From: Verrucomicrobiia bacterium
Lineage (GTDB): Bacteria > Verrucomicrobiota > Verrucomicrobiia > Verrucomicrobiales > DEV007
Length of the DNA stretch: 39,585 nt
NCBI GenBank assembly: GCA_020440025.1
Contig: JAGROX010000043.1
Coordinates: 65,275-104,859, forward strand
Direction: 5' to 3'
Shown: positions 17,213 through 26,099 of the stretch, one piece after another
How positions within the stretch are numbered: the first letter of the stretch is position 1
Layout: each line of letters starts with the position of its first letter
The notes under the pieces: generated by a model
Told to the model about the DNA's origin: nothing
The model's database searches: none
The model's input: the letters and a program-made list of their open reading frames with translations, nothing else
Made by a program: the position numbers and the translations under genes

Positions 17213-17401
17213 ATGGCTCGACTCTCTCTCGCAAAACTGAACCGTCACCTTTACGCCGCCGCTGACCGGCTGCGACAGGAGGGGTTGGATGCGGCGACCT
17301 ACAAGGATTTCATTTTCGGAATGCTCTTTCTGAAGCGTTGCTCGGATGTCTTCGATGCCGAGAACGAACGCATCGTCGAGCGCAAGGTCGAGCAGGGATG
17401 A
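17213..17401 (+). CDS. HsdM fragment 1 (N-terminal domain start)
   Basis: 62 residues, MARLSLAKLNRHLYAAADRL... to VERKVEQG, the usual HsdM N-terminal helices. The TGA at 17399-17401 overlaps an ATG at 17398 that opens fragment 2 (MTMSDAKLTY), so coupled re-initiation is possible in principle. Confidence 0.6.
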   Translation: MARLSLAKLNRHLYAAADRLRQEGLDAATYKDFIFGMLFLKRCSDVFDAENERIVERKVEQG

Positions 17402-18399
17402 CGATGAGTGACGCCAAGCTCACCTATGCGGAGAATCCCGATTTTTACGACGGATTTTTCGTCCCGGAGCGAGCGCGTTGGCAATATCTGGTGGAGAGAC
17501 TCAACGTGGCCTCGGAACCCTTCGGCGGCATTCTTGACAAGGCGCTTGGGGCGCTCAGCGAGGCCAACGAATCGCTGGAGCATGTGCTCGATCACATCGG
17601 CTTCATGCGCACCCAGGGAAACAAGCGGGTGATCTCCGACGATGCCTGCCGGGACCTCGTTCGCCACTTCGGCAAATACCGGCTCCGCAATGAGGACTTT
17701 CAGTTCTCCGATCTGCTCGGCGCGGCCTACGAGTTCCTCATCAACATGTTCGCCGAATCGGCGGGGAAAAAGGGAGGCGACTTCTACACCCCGCGCGATG
17801 TCATCCGGCTCATGGTTCGCATCCTCAAACCCGAACCAGGAATGAGTATTTACGATCCCACTTGCGGCTCGGGCGGCATGCTCATCATCGGTCGCGAGTT
17901 CATCGAGCAGTCGGGTGGCGATCCGACGAATCTCCGCCTCTGCGGTCAGGTCAATGACGCGTCGGCCTGGTCGATCTGCCGGCTCAATATGCTGCTCCAC
18001 GGTGTGCGCGGGGCCGATATCCAGCTTCAGGACACCCTGCTCCATCCCCCATGCACCGCGAGGGCGGGGAGCTGGAGCGATTCGACCGCGTCATCGCCAA
18101 TCCGCCCTTCAGCCAGAACTACACGCGCAGCGGCATGGAGTATCCCGAGCGTTTTCGCTGGGGCTGGTGTCCGCCCACGGGGAAAAAGGCGGACCTCATG
18201 TTTGCCCAGCACATGCTCGCGGTCTGCAAACCCGGGGGCGCCGTCGCCACGGTACTGCCCCACGGGGTGCTCTTTCGCGGCGGGGCGGAAAAGGAGATCC
18301 GGAGACAGTTTCTCGAACAGGACATCGTCGAAGCCGTCATCGGGCTGCCGCAGAATCTGTTCTACGGCGCGGGCATTCCCGCCTGCATTCTCATCATGA
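17398..18399 (+). CDS. HsdM fragment 2 (SAM-binding half)
   Basis: Real homology runs from ATG 17398 to about 18045: NPDFYDGFFVPERARW, LLGAAYEFLINMFAES, GKKGGDFYTPRDVIR, DPTCGSGGML, WSICRLNMLLHGVRGADIQ. After the C5 run at 18046-18050 the frame drifts into Arg/Ser/Pro-rich nonsense (CTARAGSWSDSTASSPIR) until a stop at 18399. It carries SAM motif I but lacks the catalytic NPPF. Confidence 0.6.
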   Translation: MTMSDAKLTYAENPDFYDGFFVPERARWQYLVERLNVASEPFGGILDKALGALSEANESLEHVLDHIGFMRTQGNKRVISDDACRDLVRHFGKYRLRNEDFQFSDLLGAAYEFLINMFAESAGKKGGDFYTPRDVIRLMVRILKPEPGMSIYDPTCGSGGMLIIGREFIEQSGGDPTNLRLCGQVNDASAWSICRLNMLLHGVRGADIQLQDTLLHPPCTARAGSWSDSTASSPIRPSARTTRAAAWSIPSVFAGAGVRPRGKRRTSCLPSTCSRSANPGAPSPRYCPTGCSFAAGRKRRSGDSFSNRTSSKPSSGCRRICSTARAFPPAFSS

Positions 18400-19880
18400 G
18401 GCCCAATCTCACCGGGCAGACACCCAATGCCGCGAAACCGACCGAACGCCGGGAGAAGGTTCTCTTCATCAATGCCGACGCCGAATTTCAAGCCGGACGC
18501 GCCCAGAATTATCTGCGCCCGGAGCATGTGGAAAAGATTGCGTCCACCTTCGACCGCTATGCCGAGGTGCCCGGTTATGCTCGTGTCGTCCCCATCGCGG
18601 AGATCGCCAACGAGGCCAATGACTGGAATCTCAACATCCGGCGTTATGTGGACAACTCCCCGCCGCCCGAGCCCCACGATGTGCGCGCCCATCTGCTCGG
18701 TGGCGTGCCGGTGGCCGAGGTGACGACAAAGCGCCCGCTCTTCGACGCGGTAGGCTTCGATCCCGCCCGGACCTTCGTGTCCCGTCCCGGCGATGACGCT
18801 TACCTCGATTTCGCGCCCGTCCTGACCGAACCTGGAGGGATCCGCCCTTTGGTGGAGGAAGATCCCGGAGTCATCGTCCGGTATGAGGCGGTGCGGACGC
18901 AGCTCGGAGCTTGGTGGGCGGAGCACGCGGCCCGGATCGCCGATTTGCCCTCCCGTCGGGATCTGAATGCGGTGCGTAGCGAATTTCTCGATACCTTTGT
19001 CGCCTCTCTCGGGGCGGAGAATGCCGATCTCGTCGCGCCGCCGCTCGACCGCTATCAGCTCGCCGGTATCATTGCCACCTGGTGGACCGATTCACTGGCG
19101 GATCTCAAGACGCTGATCGAAAACGGATTCCCCGGCGTCATCGATGGCTGGGTCGATGCCATCGCCGACGCCGCCGAGGACGATGATCAGGCCGGACCGG
19201 CCTTCGATCCCTTCGGTCACAAGCTCGTCCGGCGCACCATGGGAGACTACTTGGAGCGGCTGGCCGAGGCCAAAAAGGAAATCTCCCGTCTCAAGGGCGA
19301 GAAGGAAGCCTTCGAACAGAGCAACGCCCCCGAAGACCTTGAGGAGGAGGAACAGGCCGCCTGGAATTACGCCAAAGACCTCGATCGCCAGACCCGGAAG
19401 TTGAAAACCGAACATCGCGACGCCCTCCGCGACTTGAAAAAGCTGGAGCGCGCCGCCGCCAAAAAGAAAGCCACCGTCGAGGAGAAATCCGCCTTCGCAA
19501 AAGCCGAGGCCGCGCTGAAGCCGGCCCTGGATCAGTTGGTGGCACTCGACGAGGCGCGGGCACCCTACGAGCAAATCAAGAGCGATCTCGCGGCGGTGCG
19601 ATTCGCGTTCCGGACGCTCAAGAGTGAGTTTGTGGATGAGCTGAAAGGCCGGTGCCTCGGATTCGGCGAAGCGGAAAAGCAGGCGCTGGTTCTCGAACTG
19701 TTCATCGAAGATGTCCAGGCCGGACTGGACGGCGCGCTGGCGGAGAAACGGCAGGAGTTGGTGCGCTTCGTGGAAGGGATTTGGGGGAAGTATCGGGTGA
19801 CCTTGGAGAAGTTGCGGGGGGAGAGAGTTGATCTTGAGCGCCGATTGGGGAAATCCTTCGATGCGTTACGTTACACATGA
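18051..19880 (+). CDS. HsdM fragment 3 (catalytic NPPF half and coiled-coil tail)
   Basis: Up to 609 residues if ATG 18051 is used (MHREGGELERFDRVIANPPF). It contains the catalytic NPPF, GKKADLMFAQHMLAV, TVLPHGVLFRGG, GLPQNLFYGAGIPACIL, then the NLNIRRYVDNSPPPEPHDV segment and a Lys/Glu-rich coiled coil (about residues 390-530) that contacts partner subunits in this family. Without fragment 2 it has no SAM-binding motif I. No good ribosome-binding site precedes 18051. Coupled to hsdS by ATGA at 19877-19880. Confidence 0.65.
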   Translation: MHREGGELERFDRVIANPPFSQNYTRSGMEYPERFRWGWCPPTGKKADLMFAQHMLAVCKPGGAVATVLPHGVLFRGGAEKEIRRQFLEQDIVEAVIGLPQNLFYGAGIPACILIMRPNLTGQTPNAAKPTERREKVLFINADAEFQAGRAQNYLRPEHVEKIASTFDRYAEVPGYARVVPIAEIANEANDWNLNIRRYVDNSPPPEPHDVRAHLLGGVPVAEVTTKRPLFDAVGFDPARTFVSRPGDDAYLDFAPVLTEPGGIRPLVEEDPGVIVRYEAVRTQLGAWWAEHAARIADLPSRRDLNAVRSEFLDTFVASLGAENADLVAPPLDRYQLAGIIATWWTDSLADLKTLIENGFPGVIDGWVDAIADAAEDDDQAGPAFDPFGHKLVRRTMGDYLERLAEAKKEISRLKGEKEAFEQSNAPEDLEEEEQAAWNYAKDLDRQTRKLKTEHRDALRDLKKLERAAAKKKATVEEKSAFAKAEAALKPALDQLVALDEARAPYEQIKSDLAAVRFAFRTLKSEFVDELKGRCLGFGEAEKQALVLELFIEDVQAGLDGALAEKRQELVRFVEGIWGKYRVTLEKLRGERVDLERRLGKSFDALRYT

Positions 19881-21115
19881 GCATTTCCACCAAAGAAGTG
19901 CCGTTGGGGAATGCGATTTCCATTCTTTCGGGTTTTCCGTTCGCATCAGAAGATTTTACTGATCGCATAGGGAAACCACTGATTCGAATTAGAGACCTCA
20001 TTCGAGGCAGGACGGAGACGAATTTCGGTGGGGACTTTGATCCCGCATTCCTGGTACGTCGCGGTGACGTCCTCGTAGGAATGGATGGTGATTTCAATGT
20101 GGTAAGGTGGGATGGGCCTGAGGCCCTCTTAAATCAACGAGTATGTAAGGTTACATCCAGCAGTTCCGACCTTGATGGGCGATTTCTCTATTGGTGGTTG
20201 CAACCCCACTTGGAAAGGATTCATCGCCGCACGCCACAAACCACTGTAAAGCACCTCTCAGTGGGAGAGTTCTTTCGAATTCCCAGACCTGCGTTTCCTG
20301 TCGAAGAACAGAGAGTATTTGCGTCAGTGCTGGACGCCGTGGACGAAGCAATCGCCAAGACGGAGGCGGTGATCGCGAAGTTGCGGCAGGTGCGGGCCGG
20401 CCTGCTCCACGACCTCCTCACCCGCGGCCTCGACGAAAATGGACACCTCCGCGACCCTATCGCCCACCCCGAACAATTCAAAGACTCCCCCCTCGGCCGG
20501 ATACCGAAGGCGTGGAAGGTGACAACATTAGAAGAATTGGCCGATGTCGATAGAGGAAAATTCGCGCATCGCCCAAGAAACGAACCCAGATTCTATGGAG
20601 GGCACCATCCTTTCGTCCAAACTGGTGACATTACGGCAGCTAAGGGTGAAGTTCTGAATGATTTCACTCAGACTCTAAACGATGACGGGGCTGCGATCAG
20701 CAGGGAGTTCCCTACGGGAACAATAGCGATCACGATTGCGGCAAACATTGCAGACACGGCGATTCTTGGGCGTTCGATGTTCTTAACTGATAGTGTGGTC
20801 GGAGCGGTCGTTAGGAACCCGCATTGTGTCAGGTTTGTTGAACTAGGCATTAGGAGGGCGAAAGACCGGCTAAAAGCAGGAGCTCCTCAAACTGCCCAGA
20901 TGAACATTAATTTGCAGGATCTTCGCCCCTTGAAAATTTCAGTCCCGATTGAATTTGAGGAACAACATCAAATTGGTGCTATTTATGATACGCACACCCT
21001 TGCGATAAGAAAGGAGGAAGCAATTCTTGGAAAACTTGAAGTAGTCAAATCGGGCCTCATGACTGACCTGCTCACCGGTCGGGTTAGGGTTCCGAAAGGA
21101 ATGGAAACCCCATGA
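19877..21115 (+). CDS. hsdS: Type I restriction-modification specificity subunit
   Basis: A 412-residue DNA target recogniser, directing HsdM and HsdR to a bipartite site. Two target-recognition domains (about residues 1-150 and 205-365) are each followed by a helical conserved region: AVDEAIAKTEAVIAKLRQVRAGLLHDLLTRG (about 155-185) and THTLAIRKEEAILGKLEVVKSGLMTDLLTGR (about 370-400), which form the antiparallel spacer. The TRDs look more AT-rich than hsdM, as is common for these exchangeable modules. The gene is intact although hsdM and hsdR are not. ATGA overlaps join it to hsdM upstream (19877) and to the reverse transcriptase downstream (21112). The recognised sequence cannot be predicted. 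Confidence 0.94.
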   Translation: MSISTKEVPLGNAISILSGFPFASEDFTDRIGKPLIRIRDLIRGRTETNFGGDFDPAFLVRRGDVLVGMDGDFNVVRWDGPEALLNQRVCKVTSSSSDLDGRFLYWWLQPHLERIHRRTPQTTVKHLSVGEFFRIPRPAFPVEEQRVFASVLDAVDEAIAKTEAVIAKLRQVRAGLLHDLLTRGLDENGHLRDPIAHPEQFKDSPLGRIPKAWKVTTLEELADVDRGKFAHRPRNEPRFYGGHHPFVQTGDITAAKGEVLNDFTQTLNDDGAAISREFPTGTIAITIAANIADTAILGRSMFLTDSVVGAVVRNPHCVRFVELGIRRAKDRLKAGAPQTAQMNINLQDLRPLKISVPIEFEEQHQIGAIYDTHTLAIRKEEAILGKLEVVKSGLMTDLLTGRVRVPKGMETP

Positions 21116-24100
21116 AGCAATTCCTTTCTCCAACTCTGGATGATCTGCGGACCGAGTGCGTCCTCATGCAGGCGTGGAAGAAAACGGCGGGCTACCTGCG
21201 TCAGCACAGTTGGTACGCCGACACCTTTGAGATCGATTATCAATCGTTGCGCATTCCGGACTTCATTCGGGAGATTCAGGAGCGTCTTCAGTCACCCGAA
21301 GCTTGGACGCCGTCGCCATTGGAATTTGTCCCCGCGCCCAAAGGACAATCGTGGAAACTGAGGGAGAATGAGTGGAAGCCCCGCGAAAATATCCGAACCA
21401 AGATCCGGCCTTTGGCCCATGTGAGCCTCCAGGATCAGGTGGTGGCGACAGCCCTGCTAATGTGTCTGGCCGACCGGGTGGAAGGAATTCTGGGCGACCC
21501 GCTCCTCTCGATTGAGAAGCCAGCCAATCGGCGAAACGTGTTGGCCTACGGGCACCGGCTTTTTTGCGATTCGTCCGATGGGTTGCGGCATCGCTGGGGC
21601 AGTTCGAAGCTTTACCGCCTTTTTTATCGGGACTACCAAACGTTTCTCCGGAGGCCCGAAGTGGTGTCGAATCACCTCAAAGTTGCTGCCGCTGTGATGG
21701 ATCGCGAAGTGGCGATTGTTCAGAGTGATCTGTCGAAGTTTTATGATCGAGTCCGACCGAGTCTGCTTCACGACAAGGTTCACCGCCTTCTCGGTGGTTC
21801 CGAGGAAAACGATTTCTCCGTCCTCTTCCAGAGTCTCTTTGATTGGCGATGGAAGGATCGGGAGAGAGCTCAAGCATACGGGAAGCTCCACGAAATTGAA
21901 GATTTCGATCAGGTCGCCCTTCCCCAGGGATTGGTCGCTGGCGGTTTCTTCGCGAACGTCGCGATGCGCGATTTTGACGCAGCTTTGAGAGGGGGGCTTG
22001 GCCAACCGATCGATGCGGAGGGCCGATTCGTTCTTGAGGATGTCTGCTACTATGTCGATGACCTGCGCCTGGTACTCATGGTTGAAAAAGGGGCGGACGA
22101 GGTGGCCATCGAGCACGCGGTCCAGAATTGGTTGCAGGGATTATTGGACCTTCACACTCCCGGTTTGCTGGTCGAAGCATCCAAGACCAAGGCCACGGTA
22201 GAGGGCCGCCAAAAGCGGTTCCTGGTTCCCCAATCGAAGACGGCCACGCGGATTCAACATGATATCTCGGGAGTGTTTGACATGCTCCACGGAACCGAGT
22301 TGATCGGAGCTATCGAGGGATTCTTTCACACGCAGAAGCGATATTCATCGACCTCGGAACAAGGGGCAACCGGTCGTTCTGGCTTGTTGGTGGGAATTTC
22401 GGATATGCGAGATGAGACCGCCGCCCGCTTTGCCGCGGGGCGCTTTCGTCGGACGTTTCGTTCTCTTCGTCCGCTCCTCACCGATGAGTCGGTGAATGAT
22501 CCCGAAAATTCAGACGAGGAAAATGATGGGAGTACCGGGTCACCTTCCCGGCTGGTTCTGTCTCGGGAACAGTTAGACGAACGTGGTCAGCTTTTCTCGG
22601 CCATGCTCATCGACGAGTGGGTGGCGAATCCAGGCAACGTCCGATTGCTACGCATCGCTCTCGATCTCTATCCCGATGCCGAGTTCCTGGATCGCGTTTT
22701 GGGCTTGTTGCGTCCCGGATGGGATTTGGGTGGGGCGAGAGGAGAGAATCGGGAAGTGCGACAGTATTGTCTGGCTGAACTTTTTCGAGCGGGAGCAACC
22801 GAGACTGGGATGGTTTCGGATGACGACTGTTTGCCATCGGATATCGACATTGATTCCTACCACCAACGTCTCACCGAAGAAGCAACCGCAGTGCTCATTT
22901 CGGCTTTCAGCACGAATACGGCCCCCAAGCGGTTTCCCTGGTTCCTCCTTCAGCAGGCATTCCTCTACCTGGCGATTCGAAATCAGGTTCCCGATGTCAT
23001 CCTTGCATCGACGACACGGAGTCGGGGGCTCTTTCGTCACCTGCGGTTTGCTCGATTTCTTTCGGGCGCAGGCCGTTTGCCTTTGGCGGAGCGCTCTGTT
23101 TTTCTGGTCTTGGCTCTGTCATCGTTTGGCTTGGATGAGGCGATCGATGGAGTCGTTTCGGGGCAAGTTTCACCCAAATTTCTACTCAGCGTGGGTGAGG
23201 TTTCGCCGATCACGGCAGCTAAGGTATGGCAGCGACTCAAAGAAAACCGAACGGAAGGTCAAAGTCAGGTGGCAAGATCGCTCGGGCTTGAGATGTCAAT
23301 TGCCCCCAAAGGAAAAGCGTCCGTATTGGCCGATCTGGTGACGCGAAAAGACAACCCCTTTTGGGAGGAAGAGAATCTGCTGCGATTGGCTTCCGAACTA
23401 TTGGCGAGACCCGAAAGCGATTGGCCGGAGGTATTGACACCTTGGCAGATCGTCTGCGAGGTCAGGAAATTGGCAGGAGTGAAGGGCGTGGCGGTGAAGA
23501 AAGAGACCGTCAAGATCACCGGTGCACTTCCGAGAAGTGCTCATCTTTTTGTTCCTCCGTCGTGGTGTGAGAGCACTGAGGATAAGCGGCGTTTTCAACT
23601 GGGTGCCATTCTGCGATATTCATTGCGGGGATCAGTCGATCTCTTCAGCAGTTCGTTCGCAAAACCGCGAGCCGGTCTGCGTCCTCGATATCGAGCGCCA
23701 ATTTCCCATTGGGAGAGGCAACGATACTCAACTTTTCAAGGTCGGACGGCGTTCGGCCCGCCTTGGATTCCGATTTCGTCCTGGACGGAAGATTTTCTGT
23801 TCGATCTTCTTCGGTGGCCAGGATCTGGTTTGTCTTCGCCATTGGTGGATCTGTCCGAATGGGCGCAACGGCTCGAAAATCGGCTTGGAGTACTGAAAAA
23901 AGCCCGCGGAAATGCAACCCGTTTGGCGTTCCTCGAACAGTCCGCTCCGTGGCCCGACAAACCACCGACTTCGGATTGGAAGCGCCCGCTTCGGGTTGGG
24001 ATCGTTCAAGCGATCATCCCGGATATGGGTGACTATGGCGAACATTCGAACGATCCACAGCTCATAGGTGATCCCTCCTTTAGAATTCGACACCGCCAAC

Positions 24101-24891
24101 ATCTAGCCGCAATTCTGGAAGCGGTTGTTCAACTCCTGCAGGTCAGGGAAACTCATCGGACTCAGAATCGTCACGACGGGCGGATCCTTGATCTCCTTGT
24201 TTTTCCAGAGCTTTCAATCCATCCCCTCGATATTCAGCCGCTGATTCTTCCCTTTATCAGGACCCACAAGTGTATGGTGTTGTTTGGTCAGGTCTATCAT
24301 CCGCTCGATCCAGATTCTGATTCGCCGTTGATCAACAGCTGTCTCTGGGCAATTCCAGAATGGCGGGTCTCCAGTGGTTTTCAGGTCAGGTTCGTGGAAC
24401 AAGGAAAAGAACATCTGACTCAGGATGAATTGGGTTTGAACCCATCTCCGGTTCCGTTTCGCCCCGCGCAGTGGCTGGTGAATTATCAATGGAGCAGCAA
24501 CCGTCAGTTTCGCCCACTGACGATGAGCGCCTCCGTTTGCTATGATGCGACCGATCTTTCTCTTGCCTCCGATCTGAAATCGCGGAGCGACCTCTACTTG
24601 ATCTGTGCTCTCAATCAGGATGTGGGAACGTTTGATCGGATGTCCGAAGGATTGCATTATCACATGTACCAAGGAGTGATAGTGGTAAACAACGGGCAGT
24701 TCGGAGGGAGTAGTTTTTACATGCCATTCGGACAGTCCTTTCAGCGACAGGTGCTTCATCTTCATGGACAGCCGCAGGCCACGATTGCATTCGCCGAAAT
24801 TTTACCGGAGAAGTTGGTCGATCGGCCTTCCGAAGCGCATGATGAACCTCCCGAAGGCGAGTGGAAAACGCCACCTGCCAACTGGCCTTGA
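21112..24891 (+). CDS. Reverse transcriptase-nitrilase fusion, DRT type 1-like (UG1/UG5-type) defence protein
   Basis: 1259 residues. N-terminal RT palm: motif A with Asp206 (VQSDLSKFYDRV), motif B LPQGLVAGGFFANV, motif C YVDD (residues 314-317, catalytic Asp316/317). The middle (about 400-950) is a large helical region without a named domain. The C-terminal carbon-nitrogen hydrolase domain (about 958-1240, starts LRVGIVQAIIPDMG) keeps the nitrilase triad: Glu1033 (LLVFPELSI), Lys1099 (EQGKEHL), Cys1143 (ASVCYDATD). This RT-nitrilase order is that of DRT type 1 and nitrilase-bearing unknown-group (UG) reverse transcriptases, an experimentally shown antiphage family. The exact UG class cannot be set here. 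Both active sites look intact. Its ATG overlaps the hsdS stop (ATGA), leaving no room for a noncoding RNA directly upstream. Confidence 0.92.
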   Translation: MKQFLSPTLDDLRTECVLMQAWKKTAGYLRQHSWYADTFEIDYQSLRIPDFIREIQERLQSPEAWTPSPLEFVPAPKGQSWKLRENEWKPRENIRTKIRPLAHVSLQDQVVATALLMCLADRVEGILGDPLLSIEKPANRRNVLAYGHRLFCDSSDGLRHRWGSSKLYRLFYRDYQTFLRRPEVVSNHLKVAAAVMDREVAIVQSDLSKFYDRVRPSLLHDKVHRLLGGSEENDFSVLFQSLFDWRWKDRERAQAYGKLHEIEDFDQVALPQGLVAGGFFANVAMRDFDAALRGGLGQPIDAEGRFVLEDVCYYVDDLRLVLMVEKGADEVAIEHAVQNWLQGLLDLHTPGLLVEASKTKATVEGRQKRFLVPQSKTATRIQHDISGVFDMLHGTELIGAIEGFFHTQKRYSSTSEQGATGRSGLLVGISDMRDETAARFAAGRFRRTFRSLRPLLTDESVNDPENSDEENDGSTGSPSRLVLSREQLDERGQLFSAMLIDEWVANPGNVRLLRIALDLYPDAEFLDRVLGLLRPGWDLGGARGENREVRQYCLAELFRAGATETGMVSDDDCLPSDIDIDSYHQRLTEEATAVLISAFSTNTAPKRFPWFLLQQAFLYLAIRNQVPDVILASTTRSRGLFRHLRFARFLSGAGRLPLAERSVFLVLALSSFGLDEAIDGVVSGQVSPKFLLSVGEVSPITAAKVWQRLKENRTEGQSQVARSLGLEMSIAPKGKASVLADLVTRKDNPFWEEENLLRLASELLARPESDWPEVLTPWQIVCEVRKLAGVKGVAVKKETVKITGALPRSAHLFVPPSWCESTEDKRRFQLGAILRYSLRGSVDLFSSSFAKPRAGLRPRYRAPISHWERQRYSTFQGRTAFGPPWIPISSWTEDFLFDLLRWPGSGLSSPLVDLSEWAQRLENRLGVLKKARGNATRLAFLEQSAPWPDKPPTSDWKRPLRVGIVQAIIPDMGDYGEHSNDPQLIGDPSFRIRHRQHLAAILEAVVQLLQVRETHRTQNRHDGRILDLLVFPELSIHPLDIQPLILPFIRTHKCMVLFGQVYHPLDPDSDSPLINSCLWAIPEWRVSSGFQVRFVEQGKEHLTQDELGLNPSPVPFRPAQWLVNYQWSSNRQFRPLTMSASVCYDATDLSLASDLKSRSDLYLICALNQDVGTFDRMSEGLHYHMYQGVIVVNNGQFGGSSFYMPFGQSFQRQVLHLHGQPQATIAFAEILPEKLVDRPSEAHDEPPEGEWKTPPANWP

Positions 24892-24941
24892 GCTTGGTAG
24901 AGGAGGGGCCGTATTTTTTGGAGAGAGGCGGAGATGCCAAA

Positions 24942-25730
24942 ATGAAGAGATCTGAATCGAAGAATCGAACGGGTGACGAAACATTATCGCGGCTCACGGG
25001 ATTTTCCACAGGAGCACTGGAACGCGGGGATTACCGCAAGGCTTTGCGCTGGCTCTGCGAACATGAGGTGGACACCGTCGAGATTTCCGCGCTTCGATTT
25101 TCTGAGTTGAAGCCCCTAATTTGCGATTTGGATCGGTTGGAGACGACGTCCTTTCGTTACGTTTCGTTTCACGCTCCAAGTTCATTTGAGCCGGAACAGG
25201 AGAAGGAAGTGGTCAAATTGTTGGAACCGGTTTTCCAGCGTGGGTGGAACATTGTGGTCCATCCGGATGTCATTCGGAAACCAGCTCTGTGGCGCCATTT
25301 TGGCAGTTGCCTGTTGATCGAAAACATGGACCGCCGGAAATCGGTGGGCCGGACCGTCAAGGAATTGGTGGCGGTGTTTGAGCGCCTCCCGGAAGCGAAA
25401 ATGTGTCTCGACGTTGCCCATGCTCGCCAGCTGGACACGACCCTGACCTTGTTGTTCGAATTGATCCGCCAATTCCAGGACAGGATTGCCGAGATCCACA
25501 TCAGTGAATTGGATTCGCACTGTCGCCATGTGCCGATGTCGAGATGTGCCGTGAATGACTATCGGTCGCTTCCCTGGCTGAAAGCCCTCGCGGTGCCGGT
25601 GATCATCGAGTCGATGCTGGATGGCGGGCGCAAAGATTGGCGAACGGAAGAACTCTCGCTGGCGAAGCAGGCTCTGGATCGTCCGGCATCCCCGGAAACG
25701 CTTGCCGCTCCGGTTGCCAAAGCGGGCTGA
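24942..25730 (+). CDS. Xylose-isomerase/AP-endonuclease-2-like TIM barrel protein
   Basis: A 262-residue protein from ATG 24942, chosen because GGCGGAG lies about 9 bp before it; an in-frame ATG at 24861 inside the RT gene would add 27 unlikely residues. The TIM-barrel metal-site pattern is visible: FHAPSSF, VVHPDVI, IENMD (Glu), CLDVAHA (Asp/His), IHISELD (His) and IIESML (Glu), as in sugar-phosphate isomerase/epimerase and Nfo-type AP endonuclease families. It starts 50 bp after the RT-nitrilase stop on the same strand. Whether it acts on DNA, nucleotides or sugars is open; given the neighbours a nucleic-acid or nucleotide substrate is an attractive inference only. Confidence 0.8.
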   Translation: MKRSESKNRTGDETLSRLTGFSTGALERGDYRKALRWLCEHEVDTVEISALRFSELKPLICDLDRLETTSFRYVSFHAPSSFEPEQEKEVVKLLEPVFQRGWNIVVHPDVIRKPALWRHFGSCLLIENMDRRKSVGRTVKELVAVFERLPEAKMCLDVAHARQLDTTLTLLFELIRQFQDRIAEIHISELDSHCRHVPMSRCAVNDYRSLPWLKALAVPVIIESMLDGGRKDWRTEELSLAKQALDRPASPETLAAPVAKAG

Positions 25731-25841
25731 ATCCGGGTGCGATCTAAGAGGATTGGGAAAGTTGCAGGAGGCCCAGTCGGGTGCTTTACGCTGGCGAAAG
25801 GACTTGCCGCAATCAACAGACGAACGTAAGATTGACTTACC

Positions 25842-26099
25842 ATGAAAACGACGCTTTCGAGTAAAGGGCAGATCGTGCTGCCGGCGGCGGTGCGGCGAAA
25901 GCTGGGATTGGAGACCGGAGCGACGCTGGAAGTGGGCACGGAAGCCGACCACATCGTGCTGAAGCCAATTCGGCCCCGAACCAGGGTGCCAAAGATCGCG
26001 GTTAGCCGAGTGACGGGCCTGCCGGTGCTGAACGTGGGAGAGAATTCTCCCGGCATCACCGGGGAGCAGGTGAGTGAACTGCTTTCCGAGTTCCCATGA
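25842..26099 (+). CDS. vapB: AbrB/MazE-type antitoxin of a VapBC pair
   Basis: An 85-residue DNA-binding antitoxin. The N-terminal swapped-hairpin AbrB fold is clear (MKTTLSSKGQIVLPAAVRRKLGLETGATLEV, residues 1-31); the C-terminal tail (about 50-85) would bind and block the toxin. It should neutralise VapC and repress its own promoter, which would lie in the 111-bp gap 25731-25841. Its stop overlaps the toxin start by ATGA (26096-26099). Confidence 0.9.
   Translation: MKTTLSSKGQIVLPAAVRRKLGLETGATLEVGTEADHIVLKPIRPRTRVPKIAVSRVTGLPVLNVGENSPGITGEQVSELLSEFP

Larger units (their letters stand above)
17213..19880 (+). pseudogene. hsdM: Type I restriction-modification DNA methyltransferase subunit, two frameshifts
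   Basis: Reads as one HsdM (N6-adenine methyltransferase of a type I RM complex) of about 889 residues split over three frames. Piece 1 (17213-17401) holds the N-terminal HsdM domain (YKDFIFGMLFLKRCSDVF). Piece 2 (17398 to about 18050) holds FYTPRDVIRLMVR and SAM motif I DPTCGSGGM (17853-17879). Piece 3 (18051-19880) holds catalytic NPPF (18099-18110), SQNYTRSGMEY, GIPACILIMRP, and a long coiled-coil tail. One missing G in GGG at 17395-17397 and one missing C in the C5 run at 18046-18050 would restore a single frame (EQGMTMSD; LLHPPMHREGG). Either true decay, base-calling errors, or split synthesis via the ATGA at 17398. The stop overlaps hsdS by ATGA. Confidence 0.85.

Noticed and set aside
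17395..18051. Programmed ribosomal frameshifting in hsdM
   Set aside because: Neither site has a standard heptameric slippery sequence with a clear downstream stem; single-base loss is simpler. Not fully excluded at the C5 run.
20900..21112. Noncoding RNA upstream of the reverse transcriptase, as in DRT type 2
   Set aside because: The sequence is the hsdS coding end and overlaps the RT start; no separate structured region was visible.
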